A DNA stretch of 64,000 nt, taken from positions 1-64,000 of the forward strand of contig JAMSKV010000007.1 in NCBI GenBank assembly GCA_024515975.1, given 5' to 3'. This document shows, one piece after another, positions 8,215-16,325 of this stretch. This stretch comes from Endosaccharibacter trunci. GTDB taxonomy: Bacteria > Pseudomonadota > Alphaproteobacteria > Acetobacterales > Acetobacteraceae. Below the pieces are notes generated by a model. It worked only from the letters and a program-made list of their open reading frames with translations, did not search any database and was not told the DNA's origin. The position numbers were made by a program, and so were the translations under genes. Positions within the stretch are counted from its first letter, which is position 1. Each line of letters starts with the position of its first letter.

Positions 8215-9276
8215 TCAGGCGCCCGCGTCCCGCTGCAGAACGGTGGCAAGGGCGAAGGCGCCGAACAAGAGGGGCGAGGCTGTCGTGGCCAGAAGAGGCG
8301 GCAGAGCCCCGCTCTCGCCCATCGCCGCCAGCAGTCCGGACAGGCCCAGATAGCCAAGCCCCAGCGCCACCACGCGGAGCATCTGCATTCCGTTGCCGCT
8401 TGCGCGCGGGGGAGACAACAGCAGCGGTGCCGCCAGCAACACCATGAGCAGGGGATCGAGCAGGGCGATGGCGAGGCTGTCCAGCGCGGTCCAGGCCGCA
8501 AGCGGCCCGTGCGGGCTGGCCCAGCGATTCTGGAGAATGCGGATCAGCCGTCCGGGTGTCTGCGCGATCACCGGACGGGCCACGTCGATCATGTTGGCCG
8601 GCGAGGGCGCGTCCGGCCAGGGGCGGGCGTCGCTGTGCTCGGCGTCCTTGCCGTCGGGACGCGAGACGGAGACGTCCCGCAGCATGTAGCCCCCATTCCG
8701 GAAGCGTGCCTCCGCGGCGTCGATCCGGTCCAGCAGGTCGCCGTCCGGGCTACGGTGCACGATCATCAGACGCCGGATCGTGCGCCCATCCGCCGACACG
8801 CTGCCGACCGACACCACCTCGTCGCCGAACCGGAACCAGAGCGACTCGTCGGCGGGTGAGGCATCGGGCGGGCTGATGCGCGTCCACCAGTTCGAGAGTG
8901 CCCGTTCGGCGCCGGGCGCCAGCGCGGCCTGCAGCACGAGCTGGACCAGGGCGATCAGCACGCAGGCCGGCAACAGGACGCGGATGATCCGAACCAGGCT
9001 GGCTCCGGTGGCGCGCAGCGCGACCATTTCGGCGCCGGAGGCGAGCCGATTGAAGCACAGCATCGCGCCCGCCAGCACGCCGAGCGGCACCGTGCCGGCC
9101 AGCAAGGCGGGGAAGCGCAGCAGCACGTAGTGGCCGATAGCCGCCACGCCGCGATGGGATACGATCGCGCTGGCTTGGTCCAGCAGGTCCAGCAATTGCA
9201 GGATCGCCGTCAGCGCCAGGGTCGTGCCGGCCACCCGGAGCAGGAACAGGCCCGAAAGATAGCGGCGGACGATCAG
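8215..9276 (-). CDS. lptG: LptG-like permease of an LPS-type ABC exporter
   Basis: The reading frame has N-terminal IVRRYLSGLFLLRVAG, typical of LptG/YjgQ, membrane helices near both ends and a beta-jellyroll-type periplasmic middle (about residues 120-240). The only fitting start is CTG at 9276, overlapping the upstream stop as CTGA. The next GTG (9234) would remove half of the first helix, and I see no ATG, GTG or TTG close upstream in frame. This gives 353 residues, the family's usual size. With LptF it forms the inner-membrane channel powered by LptB. The pair is not followed by lptD here, so it could be a paralogue with another lipid cargo. Confidence 0.8.
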   Translation of the reverse strand: MIVRRYLSGLFLLRVAGTTLALTAILQLLDLLDQASAIVSHRGVAAIGHYVLLRFPALLAGTVPLGVLAGAMLCFNRLASGAEMVALRATGASLVRIIRVLLPACVLIALVQLVLQAALAPGAERALSNWWTRISPPDASPADESLWFRFGDEVVSVGSVSADGRTIRRLMIVHRSPDGDLLDRIDAAEARFRNGGYMLRDVSVSRPDGKDAEHSDARPWPDAPSPANMIDVARPVIAQTPGRLIRILQNRWASPHGPLAAWTALDSLAIALLDPLLMVLLAAPLLLSPPRASGNGMQMLRVVALGLGYLGLSGLLAAMGESGALPPLLATTASPLLFGAFALATVLQRDAGA

Positions 9277-10508
9277 GACGCAGCTCCGGTCTGGGCCGCA
9301 TGTCGGCCGATCGCCGGGCGCAGGCGCTCCAGCAGCGCCAGCAGGGGATCGATCGGATTGCGGCCAGGATCGCGTCCGGCGCGGCGGAACAGCCAGACCG
9401 ACAGCGCGGTGAAGGACGCCATCACCGCCCAGATCGCCGGACGCGCATCGGCGAGGCCGGCGCTGCCGAGCGACTGCGCCAGTTGCAGCAGATGGAAGAA
9501 CAGGACCAGCAGCACGATGCCGACCACGAGCCCGTACTGGCGGCGTGCCCGCTTGGCGGACAGGCCGAGCGGTACGGCCAGGACCGGCATCAGCAGCAGA
9601 GCCAGGGCTCGGGCCAGTCGCGCGTTCCACTCCGCCTGAAGGCGGTGCAAGGGCACCGCGGGGGACGGGTGCTTCTCCGCGCGGGCGATCTCGGACGACG
9701 TCATCTCGCGCTCGTCCGCGCCGCGTGGCCGGAACCGGGCCAGAAGCAGATCGAACGGCCGGTTCATCGACACGAGCGGGGTTTGCGCGCTGCCGGGCTC
9801 GCGCCCCGGACGGGTCTCGAGCTGGGTCGCGCCGTGCAGGACGAGAGAGAGCTCGCTGCCGTCGCGGGAAAGCTGGACGCGGCCGGTGCGGGCCGTTGTC
9901 AGCTTCTCCACGCCATTCGCCGAACGCTGGTCGATCAGCACACGGCTCAGCCGGCCACCGAAGCGGTTGACCTTGTCCGCCGTCACCGTCAGCCGATGCG
10001 ACACGCGGATCAGTTCGCCGGGCACGACGGTGGCGTCCCAGCTTCCTTGAGTCGCGGCCTGGAACGCGGCGCGGTAGGCATAGCGCGACAAAGGCTGCAG
10101 CTCGCCGTACAGGCCCAGCCCAAGCACGGAGGCCACCAGCCCCATGAACAGGAACGGGCGGCTGATCCGGAACAGCGACAGGCCGGCGTTCTGCAACGCG
10201 TCCAGCTCGTTGTCGGCGGAGAGTTTGGCGACCACGGCGTAGATGCCGACGAACAAGGCCGCCGGCAGCGCCAGCCCGAGGTAATGCGGCAACAGATCGA
10301 CCAGCATCCGCACCACGGACAGGGCCGGCACGTCCTCGCTGGCGACCAGATCGAACAAACGCAGCAGCCGTTCCATCAGCAGCGCCGGCAGGACGATCGC
10401 CAGCGTGCCCACGAAGGGGCGTGCGGCGAGGGACAGGAGATAGCGGCTGATGATCCCGCCCAGCAGCCGGTCCAGTGCCCGGCCGGAGGCGGCACGGCCC
10501 GGGTTCAT
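9273..10508 (-). CDS. lptF: LptF-like permease of an LPS-type ABC exporter
   Basis: Starting at ATG 10508 the product is 411 residues. It begins with a helix after ISRYLLSLAARPF and continues with LLPHYLGLALPAALFVG and a DNELDALQNAGLS segment, the conserved E-x-x-A-L/G cytoplasmic loop that couples LptF/G to the LptB ATPase. A periplasmic jellyroll region lies in the middle and three helices at the C-terminus. The gene is divergent from the DUF2141 gene with a 74 bp gap that should hold both promoters, and it is coupled to lptG by a 4 bp overlap. Confidence 0.85.
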   Translation of the reverse strand: MNPGRAASGRALDRLLGGIISRYLLSLAARPFVGTLAIVLPALLMERLLRLFDLVASEDVPALSVVRMLVDLLPHYLGLALPAALFVGIYAVVAKLSADNELDALQNAGLSLFRISRPFLFMGLVASVLGLGLYGELQPLSRYAYRAAFQAATQGSWDATVVPGELIRVSHRLTVTADKVNRFGGRLSRVLIDQRSANGVEKLTTARTGRVQLSRDGSELSLVLHGATQLETRPGREPGSAQTPLVSMNRPFDLLLARFRPRGADEREMTSSEIARAEKHPSPAVPLHRLQAEWNARLARALALLLMPVLAVPLGLSAKRARRQYGLVVGIVLLVLFFHLLQLAQSLGSAGLADARPAIWAVMASFTALSVWLFRRAGRDPGRNPIDPLLALLERLRPAIGRHAAQTGAAS

Positions 10509-10582
10509 GCGGACTTGCAATCGCGCGCGGGCTGCGCGAGGTCGAGGAAATGGCGCATCACACCGGAACACCGAGGGAAACC

Positions 10583-11122
10583 ATGGCCGAGCGAACGATG
10601 CCGTCCCGGCGCGGCCGCACCATAGGGTTTCTCTGGCCCCTTCGCCAGCGCGCCGCCCTGGCGGCCGTCCTTCTGGGCGTTTTCGCCGCGGCGCCCGCCC
10701 TGGCCGCCGATCCTGAAACCGCACGGCCCTGCACAGGTCCCGACGATCCAGGCCGTCCGCGCATCCTGGCCGAGGTGACGGGCGCGCACAGCACCGCCGG
10801 AAACATCACCTATACCTTGTATGGCGACGATCCGGCGCGGTTCCTGAAGCACAAGGGCTCGATCGCGCTGGAACGGGTCGCGCTGACGAGCCGGAGCGCG
10901 CTGGGCTGTTTCGTGGTGTCCCGGCCCGGCATCTACGCCGTGGCGGTGTATCACGACGAGAACAACAACCATCGCTTCGACCGGTCCATGATCGGTCTGC
11001 CGGAGGAGGGGTACGGCTTCTCCCGCAACGCGCCGATCTTCATGGCGCCGCCTTCCTTCGACTCCGTGCGGTTCCAGGCCGGCCCGGGCGACACCTCGGT
11101 GTCGATCGCCCTGCGCTACTGA
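10583..11122 (+). CDS. Secreted DUF2141 family protein
   Basis: The ATG at 10583 follows GAGGG in the leader, giving 179 residues; an earlier in-frame ATG would run into lptF. The N-terminus is basic with a hydrophobic core ending APALA, a Sec-type signal peptide with cleavage near residue 42. The mature domain has AVYHDENNNHRFDRSMIGLPEEGYGFS, the hallmark segment of DUF2141 (HDxNxNxxFD, then GxPxEGYGFS). Function of the family is unknown; members are periplasmic or outer-membrane associated beta-rich proteins. It is divergent from lptFG and upstream of the sphingolipid genes, so a periplasmic lipid-handling role is a reasonable guess only. Confidence 0.8.
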   Translation: MAERTMPSRRGRTIGFLWPLRQRAALAAVLLGVFAAAPALAADPETARPCTGPDDPGRPRILAEVTGAHSTAGNITYTLYGDDPARFLKHKGSIALERVALTSRSALGCFVVSRPGIYAVAVYHDENNNHRFDRSMIGLPEEGYGFSRNAPIFMAPPSFDSVRFQAGPGDTSVSIALRY

Positions 11123-11144
11123 GGCTGGACCCTGGTTCCGGCGT

Positions 11145-11172
11145 GCGGGGGATCAGCGACCTCGTGCCCCGC
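11145..11172. terminator. Possible bidirectional hairpin between convergent genes
   Basis: GCGGGG at 11145-11150 can pair with CCCCGC at 11167-11172 across a 16 nt loop, between the convergent DUF2141 and metallophosphoesterase genes. There is no T-tract on either strand, so termination is only suggested by position. Confidence 0.25.
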
Positions 11173-11193
11173 TCATGCCCACCGCCTCGGCCG

Positions 11194-12117
11194 TCACGAC
11201 CGGAACAGCAGATGCCGCCAGCAGCGTTCCGCCTCGAAGCGGCCGTGGGCCGGATCGTAGCGCCGCAGGGTCGTGTCGAGCATCCAGCCGGCTCCGTCAG
11301 GCCGCACCGTGTGCGCCAGCCAGCCGCCCAGCTCCGGTCGCGGCGACGAAGCTAAGGCGGCGGGCACGCCGAACACGGGAATCGGTCCGGCCGGACCCTG
11401 AAGATGCGCAAGGCTGGCGCGATGATGGTGACCGTGCAGCACGAGCTCGGCCCCGGTTCGTCCGAGCATGCGCCGCAATGGCCCGCGATCGCGGAGCGCC
11501 TTGCGCGGGCCGCCCGGACCCAGGAATGGCGGGTGATGGATCAGCACGATCCGGAATAGGCCGCGCCGGGAGGCCTCTTCCAGCAGCGCGGCGGCGCGCG
11601 CGATCTGCCGGTGACCGAGCCGCCCCGCGGCCGAGCCGGGCCGGGTCGGGATGGCGGAACACAGCGCGACGATCGCCACGGGACCGCGAACACGCAGGAA
11701 CGGGAACACTGCGCCGGTGGGCGCGGGAGCGTCTCCGGACATGAACGGTTGCCATTGCGCGAACCCGTCCGCCAGCGTCCCGCGCGCGGTGGCGTCGTGG
11801 TTGCCGGGCGCCACCGAAACGGCGTCCGCCGGGCCGATCCGCTCCAGCCAGGATCGTGCCCGCCGGTATTCGATCGTCGTTCCGAGATTGACCAGGTCGC
11901 CCGTGACGGCCACATGATCGCTTCCGAAGGCCGCCAGATCGTCCCTCAGGGCGCGATCGGGCGACAGCGTGCTGATATGGCGGCGCTTGCGCCGCCAGGA
12001 TTGGAGGGCCATCCGCTGCTTGATCGTGAGCCGTTTCTCCCCGAGCCCGTCTCCGACGGGATCGAACGGCAGGTGGGGATCGGACAGGTGGGCGAGGCGG
12101 AACCGGGTGCGCGTCAT
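11194..12117 (-). CDS. Calcineurin-like metallophosphoesterase (sphingolipid locus)
   Basis: The ATG at 12117 has GGAGA about 6 nt upstream and gives 307 residues. All signature blocks of the dinuclear-metal phosphoesterase fold are present in order: HLSDPH (residues 10-15), VTGDLVN, APGNHD, IHHPP and LHGHHH. It hydrolyses a phosphate mono- or diester; the substrate is not visible. Starts of this gene and the lipid kinase are 33 bp apart and divergent. With the kinase, nucleotidyltransferase and spt it forms a cluster that, as I recall, matches the gene types beside spt in Caulobacter (the cpg genes needed for ceramide phosphoglycerate). It may dephosphorylate a sphingolipid intermediate. Confidence 0.8.
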   Translation of the reverse strand: MTRTRFRLAHLSDPHLPFDPVGDGLGEKRLTIKQRMALQSWRRKRRHISTLSPDRALRDDLAAFGSDHVAVTGDLVNLGTTIEYRRARSWLERIGPADAVSVAPGNHDATARGTLADGFAQWQPFMSGDAPAPTGAVFPFLRVRGPVAIVALCSAIPTRPGSAAGRLGHRQIARAAALLEEASRRGLFRIVLIHHPPFLGPGGPRKALRDRGPLRRMLGRTGAELVLHGHHHRASLAHLQGPAGPIPVFGVPAALASSPRPELGGWLAHTVRPDGAGWMLDTTLRRYDPAHGRFEAERCWRHLLFRS

Positions 12118-12150
12118 TCGCGATCTCCACGCGCTGGCGCGCCGAGCATC

Positions 12151-13149
12151 GTGGCAAGCGGGGAGCATCCGCAAGAGCCGCCCGAACCGCTGGAGCCGCC
12201 AGTCTCTCCACGCCGTCCGGGTGCGCGCCGCATCGGCATTGTCGGCAATCCGCGCAGCCATTCCTACGGCGCCCTCGGTCAGGACGAGGCGCTGATCCGC
12301 CTCGCGGAGCCTGAAACGCGCGGCGCCCTGCGTCAGACCCTGCGCGATTTCGCCACCAACGGGGTCGATCTGCTGGTGGTGCAAGGCGGGGACGGCACCC
12401 TGCGCGACGTTCTGAGCGCGCTGCCCGAAGCTTATGGCGATTCTCCGCCGGACATCGCGATTTTGGCGACGGGAAACACCAATCTGGCCGCGCGCGTGTT
12501 CGGACGTGTCCAGCCCGGTCCGCGCGGACTGGCCAGCCTCGCCGCCGCCGCGCAATGCGGCACGCTCCGGCGCGCGACCTGCCATACGCTTCGCGTGGAA
12601 TGGCCCGGCGAACCCGACCGCCTTCCCCTTCGCGGCCTTTTCTTCGGGGCTGGCCTCTATACCGACGGCAAGGCGATGGCCGACGCGCGCATCCATGCCA
12701 GCGGCGTCCATAACGGGCTCGCGGTGGCGCTGGCGGTGTTGTCCACGGTGCTGCGGGCAGTCCTGGGCCGCCGCGGCGGCACGGAGCGCGTCTTCGCGCC
12801 GGACGACGGTCCCATCAAGTCGGGGCGCGGGTTCGTGATCCTGGCCACCACGCTGGATCGGCTGATGCTGGGGTTCTGGCCGTTCGGACGTCATGAGGGG
12901 CGCGGGCGAAGCACCATACGCTGGCTCGATATCGATGCGCCGGTCAGAGGATTGCTCCGTACCCTGCTCGGCATGGCGCTCGGCCGCGATGCGGGCTCCG
13001 GTCGCGAGGGGGAACGGCGGACGGGGCTGTCGCGCCGCATCACGCTGCGCCTGCAGGGGCGGTTCGTGCTGGATGGCGAGTTCTTCGATCCGGGCGCGGA
13101 GGGCGTGGTGCTGTCGGATGGCGGCGCGGTGACGATCGTCAGCGTCTGA
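12151..13149 (+). CDS. Diacylglycerol/ceramide kinase-like lipid kinase
   Basis: GTG at 12151 is the best start (332 residues); reading further upstream would overlap the divergent gene. The nucleotide-binding motif GGDGTLRDV (residues 79-87) and ATGNTNLAAR (106-115) are those of the DAGK catalytic domain family, which includes bacterial diacylglycerol kinases, sphingosine kinases and the Caulobacter ceramide kinase. The NTNLA variant replaces the more usual GTAN segment. A beta-sandwich C-terminal half (LDGEFFDPGAEG) also fits. Placed between a phosphatase gene and a nucleotidyltransferase gene and near spt, it most likely phosphorylates ceramide; diacylglycerol remains possible. It overlaps the next gene by one base (TGATG). 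Confidence 0.8.
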   Translation: MASGEHPQEPPEPLEPPVSPRRPGARRIGIVGNPRSHSYGALGQDEALIRLAEPETRGALRQTLRDFATNGVDLLVVQGGDGTLRDVLSALPEAYGDSPPDIAILATGNTNLAARVFGRVQPGPRGLASLAAAAQCGTLRRATCHTLRVEWPGEPDRLPLRGLFFGAGLYTDGKAMADARIHASGVHNGLAVALAVLSTVLRAVLGRRGGTERVFAPDDGPIKSGRGFVILATTLDRLMLGFWPFGRHEGRGRSTIRWLDIDAPVRGLLRTLLGMALGRDAGSGREGERRTGLSRRITLRLQGRFVLDGEFFDPGAEGVVLSDGGAVTIVSV

Positions 13150-14075
13150 TGCGCGGAGGGCACGGACCGGACGCCGGGTCGCAAGCGGCCGGCACCCTCG
13201 AAACGCTGGCAGAGGCCGAACTGTCGCGACCCGTTCCGGACGCGACGCGCCGGATCGCCGAGAAGATCCTCCACGAACGTGGCGCGGCGGTTCGCTGCAT
13301 CCTGTTCTACGGCTCGCATCGCCGCGAAGGGGAAACGAGCGGTCTGCTCGATCTCTACGTGCTGTTCGACTCGCACCGGGCGTTTCACCGCCGCCTGCTG
13401 CCGGCGCTGTTCAACCGCCTGCTGCCACCGAACGTGTCCTTCGTGAGTGTGCCGGGTTCCGAAGGACCGATCCGGGCCAAGGTCGCGGCGATGTCCCGCC
13501 GCTCGTTTGCCCGCCGGATGTGCGACGAGACGCTCGACACCACGATCTGGACCCGCTTTTCCCAGCCGGCCTCCATGGTTCATGCGTCGGATGACGAGGT
13601 GCGTCGCTGGGCGGTGCGGACGACTGCGGCAGGCATCAGAACGGCGGCGGCATGGGCGGCGGCATTGGCACCCGAGGGGGCGACATCCGAAGAACGCTGG
13701 CGTGCTTTATTCTCAGAGACTTACCGGCTGGAGCTCCGACCGGAGCGTGGCGATCGCAGTGCGCAGGTCTATCGGGCCAACCGGCACTGGTTTGACGCCA
13801 TCAGCGATACGCTGGCGAAGGAACCGGCCGCCTGCGCCAAGCAGTCTTCATGGCGCGCGCGAAAAATGGCTGGCAAGCCGTTGAATCTCGCACGCTTGAT
13901 CAAGGCCGCTTTCACATTCGACGGGGGTGCCGACTACATCAGCGGCAAGCTCGGGCGTCATACCGGGGTGGTGATCACGCCAACCCGGTGGCAGCACCGT
14001 CACCCGCTGCTGGGCGCACCCGGGATCTTGCTGGCCCATCGCCGTGCCCGCAAGCGCATGTTCGGGAAGAATTGA
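13149..14075 (+). CDS. Nucleotidyltransferase-fold protein of the sphingolipid locus
   Basis: A 308-residue protein whose ATG shares a base with the kinase stop (TGATG at 13147-13151), so it is coupled to it. The core motif ILFYGSHRREGETSGLLDLYVLFD (G55-S56, D68, D74) is a polymerase-beta-type nucleotidyltransferase loop with the second Asp of the usual DxD replaced by Tyr (D68-L-Y70). The arrangement recalls Tam41/Mmp37 phosphatidate cytidylyltransferase, which also has a GS-x-IDL loop. No membrane segment is apparent; the C-terminus is basic. A role in activating a phosphorylated lipid or head group next to the kinase is inferred; I cannot confirm the family without a profile search. Confidence 0.6.
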   Translation: MRGGHGPDAGSQAAGTLETLAEAELSRPVPDATRRIAEKILHERGAAVRCILFYGSHRREGETSGLLDLYVLFDSHRAFHRRLLPALFNRLLPPNVSFVSVPGSEGPIRAKVAAMSRRSFARRMCDETLDTTIWTRFSQPASMVHASDDEVRRWAVRTTAAGIRTAAAWAAALAPEGATSEERWRALFSETYRLELRPERGDRSAQVYRANRHWFDAISDTLAKEPAACAKQSSWRARKMAGKPLNLARLIKAAFTFDGGADYISGKLGRHTGVVITPTRWQHRHPLLGAPGILLAHRRARKRMFGKN

Positions 14076-14136
14076 CCGAATGGGCTGGCTAACGTTTCAC
14101 ATCAGCCGGCAAGCATAACAGACTGTTCTCAAACGA

Positions 14137-15333
14137 TCAGGAGGCGAGGCGATCCAGATTGCGCTCGCTGTTGCATGCCGCCGCGACCACCTCGAGCGCG
14201 GCCGACACATTCGCTTCCGTATGCGATGCCGACAGGAAGAACCGCAGACGCGGTTGGTCGCGCGGCACGCCGACCTGCACGATCGGCGGACAATAGAAGC
14301 CCTGGCTGAGCAGAGCCTCGGCGCAGATCACGGTCTCCTCGTTGTCGCGGAAGAACAGCGGCACCACGCCGTGCCCACGCGACGGGCCGCAATCCAGCCC
14401 GAGCCGTTCCGCCTCGGCGACGAAATGCGCCGACAGGCTACGCAGCCGGGCGATCCGCCACGGCTCCTCCCGCAAGATCCGGAGCGCCGTATCGGCCGCC
14501 GCCGCGATGGGCGGCGCCATGCCGACGCTGAATACGAAGCCGGGCAGGGTGAAATGCAGCCATTCCAACACTCTGGCCTCGCCGGCGACGAAACCGCCGC
14601 AGGACACGAACGCTTTGGACAGAGTGCCGACAATGAGGTCGATCTCGCGCGGATCGGTGCCCCAGTGCTCGGAAATGCCGCGCCCGGTTTCGCCCAGGAC
14701 ACCGATGGAATGCGCCTCGTCCACCATCAGCCAGCAATCATGCGCATGCTTCATGGCAATCAGGCGCGGCAGATCGGGAATGTCGCCATCCATGCTGTAG
14801 AGCCCCTCCACCACGATCAGACAGCGCGCGTGCGCGCTGCGCTGGGTCGCGAGGATCTCCTCGAGATGGTCCAGATCGTTATGGCGGAAGGTGATGGTGC
14901 GCGCGCGCGACGCCGAGGCGCCGGACACGATGCTGTTGTGCGACAGCTCGTCGATCACCAGCAGGTCGCGCGACCCCAGAAGATGCTGCACCAGGGACAG
15001 GTTGGTGAGATAGCCGCTGACCAGGCAGAGGCTGGCCTCGGTGCCGACGAACGCCGCCAGGTTGGCTTCCAGATCGGCATGGAAATTGCGCTCGCCGCCG
15101 ATCATGCGCGAGGCCGACACGCCGACGCCGACATGCAGCGCGGCGTCGGCCGAGGCCTGGCGCACACGCTCGTCGGCGGAAAGGCCCAGATAGTCATAGG
15201 CGCCGAAGCTCACCAGGCGCCCGTCCGCGCCGTCGCTGAGCGCGTCGAACGAGCCCATGAAGTGCCGGACCCGGCCCAGGACCTCACGGCCGGCAAGGCG
15301 GAACCGACGATCGGCAAATTCGACCAGACGCAT
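14137..15333 (-). CDS. spt: Serine palmitoyltransferase (alpha-oxoamine synthase)
   Basis: Start at ATG 15333 (398 residues) with GAGGA 13 nt upstream; a TTG at 15345 is adjacent to the GAGGA and less likely. It is a PLP-dependent alpha-oxoamine synthase: SFGAYDYLGLS, ELSHNS (His stacking on PLP), VDEAHSIGVLG (205-215) and GTLSKAFVSCGG with the PLP lysine K240. Such enzymes condense an acyl thioester with an amino acid; KBL, BioF and ALAS are relatives. The flanking lipid kinase, SDR and GNAT-type ceramide synthase candidate argue for serine plus palmitoyl-CoA/ACP giving 3-ketosphinganine, the first step of sphingolipid synthesis. It converges on the nucleotidyltransferase gene with a 61 bp gap. 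Confidence 0.85.
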   Translation of the reverse strand: MRLVEFADRRFRLAGREVLGRVRHFMGSFDALSDGADGRLVSFGAYDYLGLSADERVRQASADAALHVGVGVSASRMIGGERNFHADLEANLAAFVGTEASLCLVSGYLTNLSLVQHLLGSRDLLVIDELSHNSIVSGASASRARTITFRHNDLDHLEEILATQRSAHARCLIVVEGLYSMDGDIPDLPRLIAMKHAHDCWLMVDEAHSIGVLGETGRGISEHWGTDPREIDLIVGTLSKAFVSCGGFVAGEARVLEWLHFTLPGFVFSVGMAPPIAAAADTALRILREEPWRIARLRSLSAHFVAEAERLGLDCGPSRGHGVVPLFFRDNEETVICAEALLSQGFYCPPIVQVGVPRDQPRLRFFLSASHTEANVSAALEVVAAACNSERNLDRLAS

Positions 15334-15410
15334 GGCTGCAGACAATCCTCGAAACCGCCGCGGCGCCCTACGGCCCCGAGGCTGCCATCAAACTATAACA
15401 TCCCGTGACC

Positions 15411-15430
15411 CCCGGCCAAGCTTGGCCGGG
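15411..15430. promoter_or_regulatory. Perfect 20-bp palindrome upstream of spt
   Basis: CCCGGCCAAG at 15411-15420 is followed directly by its exact reverse complement CTTGGCCGGG at 15421-15430. It lies 30 nt after the SDR stop and about 78 nt before the spt ATG on the minus strand. It can fold into a hairpin, but no T-tract follows on either strand, so an operator or an attenuating hairpin is as likely as a terminator. Confidence 0.5.
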
Positions 15431-15460
15431 TTCGAGAGCGGATGGCGCGCTTCTGGCTTG

Positions 15461-16279
15461 CTATCCGGCCGGCTCGGCGCGGGTGCGACGCAGGATCGCC
15501 CTGCGCATAAATGGCGGCAGCATCGCGCTGAGGCCACCGAGCACGGCAAACGGCCACGGTAATAACAGATGGGCATCGTTCCGGTCGATGGCAATCGCCA
15601 TTCGGTCCGCTGCCGTATCGACCGGAAGAAGAAACGGCTTGGCGCTGCGGACGCGACGGCTCATCGGCGTATCCACGAAACCGGGCGAGATCAGCACCAC
15701 GCCGACGCCATGTTTTTCCAGTCCGAGCCGCAGCGCACCCGCAAAGCGGGCGAGGCCGGCCTTCGATCCGGCATAGGCGGCGGCATAAGGCAGGTCGTGG
15801 AAGGCGGCCACGGAGCCGATCAGGGCGATCCGGCCGCCCCCCCGGCGTGCCATTCGTCCGCCGATCAGGGTCGCCATGGCGGCCGGAACCGAGAAATTGA
15901 CGGCGCCCAGCCGCAGGACGCTCTCCGGCGCCTCGGTCACCGAGTCCGCCGCCCGCATGTCGCCCAGCCCTGCGGCGAGGATCAGCAGCGACACGGGCGT
16001 GGCGTCGTCATCCTCGCCGAGCGCAGCCAGAACCGTATCCTGGGCGGCGAGGTCGAGACTGCGCGTTCGCGTCTCGGCGCCGCGCGCCCGGCATTCGGCG
16101 GCGACCCGGTCGAGTCGGTCCCGGTCGCGCCCCCAGAGCAGCAGGAGACGGCCCGGTCCGGCATAGCGAAGCGCCAGCGCCGCGCCGATGCCGCTGGAGG
16201 CTCCCGTAACCAGGATCGTGCGCGGCTCTAAGCGCCGTCTGCCCCGCCGAGGGTTGCGCCGCGGTTTCCTGGCCGTCAT
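15461..16279 (-). CDS. Classical SDR, candidate 3-ketosphinganine/ceramide reductase
   Basis: A 272-residue short-chain dehydrogenase with a basic N-terminal stretch, the Rossmann motif TGASSGIG (25-32), NNAG-equivalent LAAGLG, and catalytic S156, Y169 and K173 (YAGSK). The C-terminal part is hydrophobic (WPFAVLGGLSAMLPPF), suggesting membrane association as in 3-ketodihydrosphingosine reductases. It lies between spt and the ceramide-synthase candidate, so the likely reaction is NADPH reduction of the 3-keto group of ketosphinganine or ketoceramide. This is a classical SDR, whereas the Caulobacter CerR I recall is an extended, epimerase-like SDR. The start is 46 bp from the divergent GNAT gene. 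Confidence 0.75.
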   Translation of the reverse strand: MTARKPRRNPRRGRRRLEPRTILVTGASSGIGAALALRYAGPGRLLLLWGRDRDRLDRVAAECRARGAETRTRSLDLAAQDTVLAALGEDDDATPVSLLILAAGLGDMRAADSVTEAPESVLRLGAVNFSVPAAMATLIGGRMARRGGGRIALIGSVAAFHDLPYAAAYAGSKAGLARFAGALRLGLEKHGVGVVLISPGFVDTPMSRRVRSAKPFLLPVDTAADRMAIAIDRNDAHLLLPWPFAVLGGLSAMLPPFMRRAILRRTRAEPAG

Positions 16280-16325
16280 GCCGTATGGACCATTTGTCTG
16301 TTATCCTTGTGGAGGAAACCGCAGC

